From: an uncultured bacterium
GTDB taxonomy: Bacteria; Cyanobacteriota; Vampirovibrionia; Gastranaerophilales; Gastranaerophilaceae
Assembly: GCA_947428835.1 (NCBI GenBank)
Contig: CANENE010000015.1
Location: forward strand, 1-40,399
Direction: 5' to 3'
DNA: 40,399 nt
The first letter of the stretch is position 1; each line of letters starts with the position of its first letter. Below, one piece after another: positions 34,220-40,399 of this stretch. Position numbers and translations under genes: made by a program. Below the pieces are notes generated by a model. It did no database searches. It was not told where the DNA came from and saw only the letters and a program-made list of their open reading frames with translations.

Positions 34220-34948
34220 ATGTTACAAGCACATCTTGAAATCGAGCAAAACAAGGAAACAAAAGAACAAAACAAGCAGCAAGACAAAGTAAAAACCGTT
34301 TTGATTGAAGATTGCAGGCTTACAAGAACAGGATTGAAATTTACTTTAAATCGCTATACCTGTGCAAAAGTTATTGCAGAAGCAGGCTCAATAAATGAAG
34401 GTATAAAGCTCATTAAAAAGCTTAAACCCCAGGTGGTGCTTTTGAATTTTGATTTTCATTCAAAAGATAAAAATGGCTTAAATAATATTCAAAAAGCTAT
34501 AGAAGAAGTTGTTTTAAAAGATGGAATAGAACCTAAAGTCGTCATTTTAACTTCTTCAAAAGAACAGCAAAATGTTTTAGATGCTCTGCAGGCAGGAGTT
34601 AGAGCTTATTGTATCAGAGAAGATATTGAAACAAGCACTCTTTCAATGATTATAAATAACGCCGCGCAAGGTGCCTGCTGGATTGATCCAAAAGTGATGA
34701 ACAATACCATGAAATCGTTTCAAAAACTTGCAGAGCTTTTCCCCAAGCTTCCGCCTGTTAAATTGACTCAAAGAGAATTAGAGGTTTTAAAATATATTGT
34801 TGCAGGTAAAAGCAATCCCGAAATTGCCCATGAGCTAATTGTGTCTGTTCATACTGCAAAAGCCCATGTGACAAACATTTTACAGAAAATGGAAGTTAAA
34901 GACAGGGTTCAGGCTGCAGTTAAGGCAATTAGGCTGAATTTGATATAG
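34220..34948 (+). CDS. NarL/LuxR-type regulator with atypical receiver
   Basis: 242 residues starting at the ATG at 34220, which has AAGGAAGG 7 bases upstream; a longer frame from 34178 is not supported. After about 22 Gln/Lys/Glu-rich residues a receiver domain follows (25-150): E30-D31 are kept, but the phosphoacceptor position in VVLLNFDF is N76 instead of Asp, and the conserved Lys is R133 (AYCIRED), while T111 remains. A standard LuxR-type helix-turn-helix closes the protein (LTQRELEVLKYIVAGKSNPEIAHEL, with VSVHTAKAHVTNIL). It probably works without phosphorylation. Confidence 0.85.
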   Translation: MLQAHLEIEQNKETKEQNKQQDKVKTVLIEDCRLTRTGLKFTLNRYTCAKVIAEAGSINEGIKLIKKLKPQVVLLNFDFHSKDKNGLNNIQKAIEEVVLKDGIEPKVVILTSSKEQQNVLDALQAGVRAYCIREDIETSTLSMIINNAAQGACWIDPKVMNNTMKSFQKLAELFPKLPPVKLTQRELEVLKYIVAGKSNPEIAHELIVSVHTAKAHVTNILQKMEVKDRVQAAVKAIRLNLI

Positions 34949-34968
34949 TATTATACTATCTTCATTGC

Positions 34969-34998
34969 GAGCTTTAGCGAAGCAATCCAGTTCCAAAG
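34969..34998. repeat. family A arm
   Basis: TTCATTGCGAGCTTTAGCGA ending in AGCAATCCAG, a single hairpin copy of the family A arm, directly after the NarL-type regulator. The two ends CATTGCG and GCAATCC mark the repeat. Confidence 0.6.
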
Positions 34999-35042
34999 TG
35001 TTTAACTGTTTGCTTTAATTTTTATAAGTTCTTTATTGTTTT

Positions 35043-35098
35043 TGCCCATTCTTTCTTTTTGCTCTCAATCGCCGAAATCCAAAAAGAAAGAACGGGCA
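35043..35098. repeat. 19-base inverted repeat
   Basis: TGCCCATTCTTTCTTTTTG (35043-35061) and CAAAAAGAAAGAACGGGCA (35080-35098) match as inverted arms at 18 of 19 bases around an 18-base loop. A second foldable element follows, with GCACACT (35143-35149) and AGTGTGC (35220-35226) as outer arms. The gap 34949-35419 holds only these elements and repeats; no gene is seen. Confidence 0.65.
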
Positions 35099-35241
35099 CA
35101 AGAAAGAAAAAATCGGCTTCGTTTTTGCGTTAGCTACTTTTGGCACACTAAATTCACTTACTCACTATGGGCAACTTGGCTAAAGCCTCAGACAATCCCT
35201 ACGTGAGATAAGCTTATTAAGTGTGCGTGATTTTCTAATTT

Positions 35242-35340
35242 GCCAAAGTGAACTTGTTTGCGCATCTGAGGTGTTGGAATGTAAAAAATCGATGTAATAC
35301 CACAAACCTGGTCAGACCCTGAAACGAGTTCACTGTGGCG
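35242..35340. repeat. family B composite repeat
   Basis: GCCAAAGTGAACTTGTTTGCGC, TCTGAGGTGTTGG, then CTGGTCAGACCCTGAAACGA and GTTCACTGTGGCG. It has the layout of the copy at 13986-14100, with one stem strand changed. Confidence 0.6.
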
Positions 35341-35419
35341 TATTAATAAAAAGCTTTCAAAAAAAGAGGCTTATCATTAAGACAAACCTCGTAATCTAAC
35401 ACAAAAAATAACATGAAAT

Positions 35420-37735
35420 TTATATATCCGAATAATCACTTCCATCATAAACGCACCGTGCACTTAGTGAGAAATTATACAGAAAAGAGCCCAAAATAAA
35501 ATCTGATTTAATTACCGCATATGTATTTGTTCCTACGAGTGTTTCGCTCCAAATGCTTCCCGGAAGGCAATAGTTGCTGTTTGAATTCATACAGGTTGTA
35601 CTGTCTTTACATTGTACAAATCCGCCAACTACATTTCCTGCACACAATTGTAATCCATCTTTACCTCTGTTGTTATTTATAATATGTTTATTTTCTCCCA
35701 TTTTTTGAAGTTCATAAATATTTGGAAGCCTCCAGTAACCTGCTTTTGTTTTTCCGTTTGCAATGTAATTTTTACAAGCTTCATTTGCTACATTCCACTG
35801 ACAGACTGTTCTGTTGCATCCCGAGTAATTAGCTCCAACATTGCCTGATATTCCGCAAGTGTCTGCTGTTTTGCCTTTATAGCAGCAATAGCCCTGAGCT
35901 GTACAATATTGACCGGGAGTTAATATATTCTTACTATATTCGGCAGGAATATTCGGACCCAAGCCTTCAGGACCGCTGTCTCCTACATTATATTTTGAAA
36001 TACATAAGTTTCTGGCTCCTCCTGTATATTTTTTATGTATAAATATGGCGGTCAATTTTTCACAATCTTCCTGTGATTTAGGTTCATCCTTCGGGGCATT
36101 TGTATCGTCCCAATCGCTTAAGTCATTCTCGTAATTATTCGCTTTTGTAATGCCGTCATATACACATCTGACACTTGCTGCTACTGTATATTCAAAATCA
36201 ATTATTGATGAGGTAGCAGAAGACAATATTGCATAGGTATTTTGCTTGTTTGATGTCTGTGACCATACATATCCCGGATAGCATCCGCCGCTATATGAAT
36301 TTGTGCCACTTGTGCCGCTGCATCCCGAGGTTCTTCTTTCACATTGAGAAAAACCTGCCGCGGCAGTACTTGAACATAGTTGCAATCCATCCTTGCCTTT
36401 ATTATTGTTTATTTCATTAAAATATTGTGTCCAAACGCTATATTCCGCCTGTGTAGGAAGCCTCCAGGCTCCTGTTGCAGTAGCTCCAAAAGCATTATAC
36501 AGCCTGCAAGCGGCGTTTGCCGCATTCCACTGACATACGGTTCTGTTGCAACCGGAGTAATTTGCACCGGCATTATTGCTTGCAGTATTACAAGCACCTG
36601 CAGTTTTGCCTTTCCAGCAGCAATTGCCCGCATAAGGGCAGGTTTGACCTATGCCCATAATATATTGACCAAAACTGTCAGGAATTGGTGGTCCAAAGCC
36701 ATCAGGCCCTGCATCACCTGCATTATATTTAGAAACGCAGATATTGCGGTTAGCTCCTGACATTTTTTTATCAATGAATATTGCAACAATTTTGTCACAG
36801 TCTTCCTGGGATGCGGGTTCTCCATAAAATGGATCTGTGCTTGGATCTTTTATACCATTGCCCGGAAGCTCTGATATATCTACTGTCATACTATCCAGTA
36901 TGCATCTTGCACCAAGTGCCGAATTTGCAGTCATACCGCCTGACAAATAAAGCTTTCCTTTAATTACCGCAAGCGCCCTAAAAGTATTTGACTCCCCGCT
37001 TTGGATACTATTTGCCCAAACATTTGTCGGATAACAATTGTTGACATTTCCGCTTAGATTTGATGTAGGGCACTTATTTGCATAATGATCACATAAAACA
37101 GCGCCATAACTTGAAGATTCCTGATCACAAAATTGTAGTCCTTCTTTACCTTTGTTATTGTTCAAGCTTAAAAGATTATTTCCCCAGGCTGTTATTTCAT
37201 CGGAATTTGGAATTCTCCAACGTCCTTCATTTTCGTTGTTTGGTGCATAAGAAGCACAGCTTGCATTTGCCGCAGGAAGATTGCAGACAGTTCTATTACA
37301 TCCGCTGTAATCACTATCCCCATTTCCGCTATTTCCGCAATTGCCTGAAGTTTTTCCCTGCCAGCAGCAATTGCCTGCTTCTTTATCAGGACATGTTTCA
37401 CCAACAGATAGAATTTTAACTCCTTTTGCAATAGCAACGCCGCTATTATCTGCATTATCACCAACATTGTATCTTGTAACACAGATGTTTCTTGCGCCTC
37501 CGTTCATTGCAGCAGGAATAAATATTGCATCATATTTATCGCAGTCTTCTTTTGTAACTTGTCTTTCTAATGTCATATTTACATTACTTCCGCTTCCAAA
37601 AGAACCTATTGAAATATCTGATGCTTTAAGTTTCTTTGTTATAATTGGCGCAAATGCTGCAACTAAAAGAGAGATTATAATCAAACTAATTAAAAGCTCG
37701 ATTAGAGAAAATGCTTTTTTGTAATTCTTTTCCAT
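35420..37735 (-). CDS. giant prepilin-like protein with three Cys-rich lectin-like modules
   Basis: 771 residues, far longer than ordinary pilins (about 130-200). The ATG at 37735 has AACAGG 8 bases upstream. The N-terminus KKA-FSLIELLISLIIISLL is a class III/type IV prepilin signal with Ala at -1 in place of Gly and Glu at +5. Three related modules follow, about 62-285, 300-530 and 545-765. Each has an EDCDK start, a MNGG/MSGA segment, NICVTRYNVGD, CCW-GKT, YSGCNRTVC, WRLP, GLQLC-type and a final ARCV/VRCV motif. WRLP plus the ARCV/VRCV end recalls DUF1566/FISUMP and formylglycine-enzyme-like C-type lectin folds. It is divergent from the XRE gene at 37888. A surface adhesin or pilus-tip role is inferred. 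Confidence 0.7.
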   Translation of the reverse strand: MEKNYKKAFSLIELLISLIIISLLVAAFAPIITKKLKASDISIGSFGSGSNVNMTLERQVTKEDCDKYDAIFIPAAMNGGARNICVTRYNVGDNADNSGVAIAKGVKILSVGETCPDKEAGNCCWQGKTSGNCGNSGNGDSDYSGCNRTVCNLPAANASCASYAPNNENEGRWRIPNSDEITAWGNNLLSLNNNKGKEGLQFCDQESSSYGAVLCDHYANKCPTSNLSGNVNNCYPTNVWANSIQSGESNTFRALAVIKGKLYLSGGMTANSALGARCILDSMTVDISELPGNGIKDPSTDPFYGEPASQEDCDKIVAIFIDKKMSGANRNICVSKYNAGDAGPDGFGPPIPDSFGQYIMGIGQTCPYAGNCCWKGKTAGACNTASNNAGANYSGCNRTVCQWNAANAACRLYNAFGATATGAWRLPTQAEYSVWTQYFNEINNNKGKDGLQLCSSTAAAGFSQCERRTSGCSGTSGTNSYSGGCYPGYVWSQTSNKQNTYAILSSATSSIIDFEYTVAASVRCVYDGITKANNYENDLSDWDDTNAPKDEPKSQEDCEKLTAIFIHKKYTGGARNLCISKYNVGDSGPEGLGPNIPAEYSKNILTPGQYCTAQGYCCYKGKTADTCGISGNVGANYSGCNRTVCQWNVANEACKNYIANGKTKAGYWRLPNIYELQKMGENKHIINNNRGKDGLQLCAGNVVGGFVQCKDSTTCMNSNSNYCLPGSIWSETLVGTNTYAVIKSDFILGSFLYNFSLSARCVYDGSDYSDI

Positions 37736-37801
37736 TGATTTAACCTGTTTTTCTACCAAACAATGATAATTTTATATAATTTAACTAACACATAATTATA
37801 T

Positions 37802-37829
37802 ATTCTAACTATTTAATAGATTATGTCAA
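37802..37829 (-). promoter_or_regulatory. promoter of the first giant prepilin-like gene
   Basis: On the reverse strand, TTGACA (37829-37824) and TAGAAT (37807-37802) are separated by 16 bases. The start would be near 37795, giving a leader of about 60 bases. Confidence 0.65.
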
Positions 37830-37853
37830 ATATTTTCTTACAATCAGGTAGTG

Positions 37854-37859
37854 TATAAT
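37854..37859 (+). promoter_or_regulatory. -10 box of the first XRE gene
   Basis: TATAAT lies at 37854-37859 and overlaps an in-frame ATG at 37858, which rules that ATG out as a start and favours the ATG at 37888. Confidence 0.55.
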
Positions 37860-37887
37860 GTTTACAAAATCCATTAAAGTAGTATTA

Positions 37888-38217
37888 ATGAATGAAATAG
37901 TAAACCATATAGGAACAAAAATTAAACAATTCCGCAAACAAAAAGGACTTACCCAAGCCGAACTTGCAGAAAAAATCAATGTCGATCCAAAATACATTTC
38001 AAGACTTGAAACAGGCACTTCTACCCCATCTATCGCTATAATTGCACGTTTGGGAGAAGTTTTGAATGTGGATATTTTTAATTTTTTTGTCGTTGAATCA
38101 AAAGAAAAGAAAACCCATATAATTGAGCTCATTAATTCAAGACTTGTAAAAGCTACTGTTAAGGAATTAAATGCTATATTTGAAATAGTTTCTGTTATAA
38201 CGGAGCAAAAAAGCTAA
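37888..38217 (+). CDS. XRE-family transcriptional regulator 1
   Basis: 109 residues. The helix-turn-helix is KIKQFRKQKGLTQAELAEKI followed by NVDPKYISRLETGTSTPS (about 9-50), and the rest is a helical dimerisation tail (IIELINSRLVKATVKELNAI). The start at 37888 is chosen because an upstream ATG lies within the -10 box; the Shine-Dalgarno is weak. It is divergent from the first giant prepilin-like gene and convergent with its paralogue, stops 10 bases apart. Confidence 0.85.
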   Translation: MNEIVNHIGTKIKQFRKQKGLTQAELAEKINVDPKYISRLETGTSTPSIAIIARLGEVLNVDIFNFFVVESKEKKTHIIELINSRLVKATVKELNAIFEIVSVITEQKS

Positions 38218-38227
38218 CCTTATTTTA

Positions 38228-38551
38228 TTATTTTAAAAGAAAAGTTCTGATATATTTGTGTGCAAGGACAAGTTCTTGCTTGTCTAATGTTTTAACCATT
38301 GAATTTATTGATTTTCTAAGGTCATTCGGTTCTTGCAGATGATAGAATTCGAAAAAATCTTTTGCTTCAATTTTAAAAGCATCACACAGGCGCACAAGCA
38401 AATCTGCGGAAGGGAAATTTTTGCCGCTTTCAATGCAGCTTATGTGTTTATCATCAACATTAACAAGTTCTGCAAGCCTTGCCTGGGTCAGATTATTTTT
38501 CTTACGAAGCTCTTTTAATTTTTTCCCAAATAATATTTTAATATTTTCCAT
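38228..38551 (-). CDS. XRE-family transcriptional regulator 2
   Basis: 107 residues with the same layout as the neighbour: KKLKELRKKNNLTQARLAEL and NVDDKHISCIESGKNFPSAD, then a helical tail (SINSMVKTLDKQELVLAHKY). The ATG at 38551 has GGAG 6 bases upstream; a GTG four codons earlier overlaps that site. It is divergent from the second giant prepilin-like gene, whose promoter region carries candidate operators. Confidence 0.85.
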   Translation of the reverse strand: MENIKILFGKKLKELRKKNNLTQARLAELVNVDDKHISCIESGKNFPSADLLVRLCDAFKIEAKDFFEFYHLQEPNDLRKSINSMVKTLDKQELVLAHKYIRTFLLK

Positions 38552-38604
38552 TATTTGCTCCACTTTTATTTTAACTTTCTTGAACTATTTTAAAAATGGA
38601 GTAT

Positions 38605-38662
38605 GAGGTAATATATTGACAAAAAATTACCTATTTTATATAATTCATGGTGTATTAGGTAA
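38605..38662 (+). promoter_or_regulatory. promoter of the second giant prepilin-like gene with candidate operators
   Basis: TTGACA (38616-38621), a 17-base spacer and TATAAT (38639-38644) make a textbook promoter. AGGTAAT (38605-38611) and ATTACCT (38627-38633) are inverted around the -35 box, and a third AGGTAA lies at about 38657-38662 after the expected start. The neighbouring XRE regulators are the obvious candidates to bind here. The downstream leader is about 100 bases. Confidence 0.65.
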
Positions 38663-38754
38663 AATTTGAATAAAATTTATACTTAATTTATAGAAAAACA
38701 CAAAGATATACAGAAATTTTCTAACGCAAAAATTAAATAACAAAGGAAAATAAC

Positions 38755-40278
38755 ATGAGAAGAATTAAAGCTTTTTCTTTAATTGAGCTATTAATTAGCT
38801 TGATTATAATTTCGCTTTTGATTGGGGCTTTTGCACCAATTATTACAAAGAAACTAAAAGCAACGGACGTTACAGTCGGGAGTTTTTCAAACGGTAACAC
38901 AAATAATGTCATTGAAACGACAAGAGATGTTACAAAAGAAGATTGCGATAAAGTTAAAGCTTTGTATATTCCAAAAGAAATGAATGATGGCATAAAGCCT
39001 GTATGTGTTACAAAATGGAATATGGGAGATGGTGGTTTGCCGCTTGCAGCATCTGTAAGAAGACTTAATGTCGGACAAACCTGCACAGATATCGGCTATT
39101 GCTGTTGGCAAGGAAAAACATCTTCCCAATGCACCTCGACAGGAAATGGTGATAGCACCTATTCAGGTTGCAACAGAACCGTTTGCAATTTAGATGCTTC
39201 AAAAATAAGTTGTGCTATGTATGAACCATTAGAAGGAACTAAAGGCCACTGGCGGCTTCCTAAATATAAAGAAGTACTCGGATGGAAAGAAGCGATAGAT
39301 TCCGAAACCGAAACAAATTTAAAGCTTACAAAATGGATGGGAAAAGACGGTCTGCAGTTGTGCGACAGAAACCCTTCTATAAAAGGTACTATGCAGTGTT
39401 TGTATTTATATCATCAATGTGTAGGAACTCACATCAATCATTGTAATGCATATGGAATTTGGACTGATGATGTCGAAGAAAATACTACAAATAAGTATTC
39501 TTTTAGATTGACGGACGGAAAAATTGTACTGGATACAAATGAAGGAAATAGGGCGATGTCAGCAAGATGCGTGCTTGATAAAATAAATGACCATAAACCT
39601 ATAGAGCCTGATGACAAAGAACCCGAAATTAAAACAAAGGAGCCTGAAAATCAGGCAGATTGTGATAAATATAATGCCTTTTTTATTCCAAAAGCTATGA
39701 ATGGCGGAAAAACAAATGTTTGTGCTACAAGATACAACATAGGAGATATTTATATAGATCCTGTTGTAAATGTTGCACAAGTGAACAGTTCAGAATGTGC
39801 AGGAAAATATTGCTGTTGGAAGGGGCAAACAGCAGGAGATTGTACAGACAATTCATATTATTCAGGCTGTTATAGAACTGTTTGTAATTATTGGGCAAGT
39901 GAAATATCTTGTCAAACATATAATCCCGATGGTAAAACAAAAGGTTTTTGGAGACTGCCATATTTTGAAGAAATGCACGATGGTTGGTTTAACAATTTAA
40001 CATTTATGAATAAGGGAGCAAAAGGTCTTCAGCTATGTGGATATTTAACAGGTGAAACACGCTGCAGGCACGTAAATAGCATTTGTAGAGGCGCATATAC
40101 AGAAAGTTCAAAAAATCTATGCGACACTTCGCATTATTGGTTTCTTGTTGAAAAAGGCGATGATGTAAAATCAGGAATATCTTATGCTGCTCCTGCTTAT
40201 GGCGGTACAGAAGCTTGCCCGCATATAAAAAAAGCCTCGTTTCATGCAAGATGCGTAACGGACAAAATTCCGATTTAA
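38755..40278 (+). CDS. prepilin-like protein with two Cys-rich lectin-like modules
   Basis: 507 residues, a paralogue of the gene at 35420-37735. The N-terminus is IKA-FSLIELLISLIIISLL with Ala at -1 and Glu at +5. Two modules follow at about 60-275 and 300-505, with EDCDK/QADCDK, NVC or PVC, NMGD/NIGD, CCW-GKT or GQT, YSGC-RTVC, WRLP, GLQLC and final ARCV-D motifs. A Pro/Glu-rich linker (KPIEPDDKEPEIKTKEPEN) joins them. About ten Cys per module suggest disulfides, so it should be exported and oxidised. AAAGGA precedes the ATG. It is followed by a terminator. Confidence 0.72.
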   Translation: MRRIKAFSLIELLISLIIISLLIGAFAPIITKKLKATDVTVGSFSNGNTNNVIETTRDVTKEDCDKVKALYIPKEMNDGIKPVCVTKWNMGDGGLPLAASVRRLNVGQTCTDIGYCCWQGKTSSQCTSTGNGDSTYSGCNRTVCNLDASKISCAMYEPLEGTKGHWRLPKYKEVLGWKEAIDSETETNLKLTKWMGKDGLQLCDRNPSIKGTMQCLYLYHQCVGTHINHCNAYGIWTDDVEENTTNKYSFRLTDGKIVLDTNEGNRAMSARCVLDKINDHKPIEPDDKEPEIKTKEPENQADCDKYNAFFIPKAMNGGKTNVCATRYNIGDIYIDPVVNVAQVNSSECAGKYCCWKGQTAGDCTDNSYYSGCYRTVCNYWASEISCQTYNPDGKTKGFWRLPYFEEMHDGWFNNLTFMNKGAKGLQLCGYLTGETRCRHVNSICRGAYTESSKNLCDTSHYWFLVEKGDDVKSGISYAAPAYGGTEACPHIKKASFHARCVTDKIPI

Positions 40279-40303
40279 TTGCTTTATATTGTGTTAGATT
40301 AAT

Positions 40304-40334
40304 GCACCTTTGGTTTTTTAGAGGTGCTTTTTTT
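40304..40334 (+). terminator. rho-independent terminator
   Basis: GCACCT (40304-40309) pairs with AGGTGC (40322-40327), followed by seven T. It lies 25 bases after the second prepilin-like gene. Confidence 0.8.
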
Positions 40335-40350
40335 AAAAGCTTCCTAACCC

Positions 40351-40399
40351 GTCACCCTGAACTCGTTTCAGGGTCTGAGCAAGTTTGTAATACTGCATA
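40351..40399. repeat. family B composite repeat, cut by the window end
   Basis: GTCACCCTGAACTCGTTTCA, then GGGTCTGAGCAAGTTTGTAAT: the intact CCCTGAA/TTCAGGG hairpin end of family B. The other half lies beyond the window. Confidence 0.65.

Noticed and set aside
36380-36760. Long forward frames inside the giant prepilin-like gene (also 37078-37419 and 37341-37724)
   Set aside because: They are shadows on the opposite strand of the modular gene, whose Cys and Gly codons give few stops in the complement.
35420-40278. Complete diversity-generating retroelement
   Set aside because: No reverse transcriptase, accessory gene or template repeat is present in the window; only the lectin-like modules and a variable stretch are seen.

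Overview
The window looks like a chromosome segment of a low-GC bacterium from the non-photosynthetic cyanobacterial sister lineage (Melainabacteria/Vampirovibrionia, most likely the gut order Gastranaerophilales). The points in favour are a plant/cyanobacterial-type glutamate-cysteine ligase, prepilin-like proteins with an Ala-Phe processing site, a very AT-rich sequence using the standard code, and housekeeping genes in unusual neighbourhoods. No taxonomic marker was searched, so this is an inference. I see no phage, transposase, CRISPR array, rRNA or credible tRNA.

Layout. 1-1.4 kb: a frameshifted HspR-like MerR regulator and two small genes between palindromic repeats. 1.4-7.8 kb: a TIM-barrel protein, a zinc-ribbon protein, a histidine kinase/receiver/degenerate PilB-like ATPase operon and gshA. 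7.9-9.5 kb: rsmA-ispE. 9.7-13.9 kb: a secreted parvulin, a candidate 6S RNA, then the tail of the spc ribosomal operon (rpsE-rpmD-rplO-secY-adk). 14-19.6 kb: an unknown gene, a hairpin-rich leader with a Cys-rich protein gene, and a reverse-strand operon pxpA-yvcK-panB-panC-cdd. 19.7-22.4 kb: an isolated FliI-type ATPase, then a divergent metal efflux/SmtB-type regulator pair with two operators. 22.6-29.2 kb: a serpin-like secreted protein, a U32 protein, a YqeG phosphatase, coaE, a Bax-inhibitor protein and recJ. 29.2-34 kb: two unknown proteins and a thiS-purH-MFS-rnpM operon. 34-35.4 kb: an atypical NarL-type regulator and repeats. 35.4-40.3 kb: a mirror-image locus with two giant modular prepilin-like proteins on the outside and two paralogous XRE regulators in the middle.

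How it fits together. Pantothenate synthesis (panB, panC) and dephospho-CoA kinase (coaE) serve CoA; ispE serves isoprenoids; purH serves purines. The kinase/receiver/ATPase operon and the giant prepilin-like proteins both point to type IV pilus or type II secretion machinery encoded elsewhere. Several first genes of transcription units have a -10 hexamer only 6-7 bases before the ATG and no Shine-Dalgarno sequence, which suggests leaderless mRNAs. Intergenic spaces carry two recurring repeat families: one based on CATTGCG...GCAATCC ends, and a composite element of about 115 bases with a small hairpin at each end.

The best candidate for something undescribed is the mirror-image locus at 35.4-40.3 kb. 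Five Cys-rich modules, each with a WRLP motif and an ARCV/VRCV-type end (C-type-lectin-like by motif), sit behind prepilin N-termini. Each gene is divergent from its own XRE regulator.
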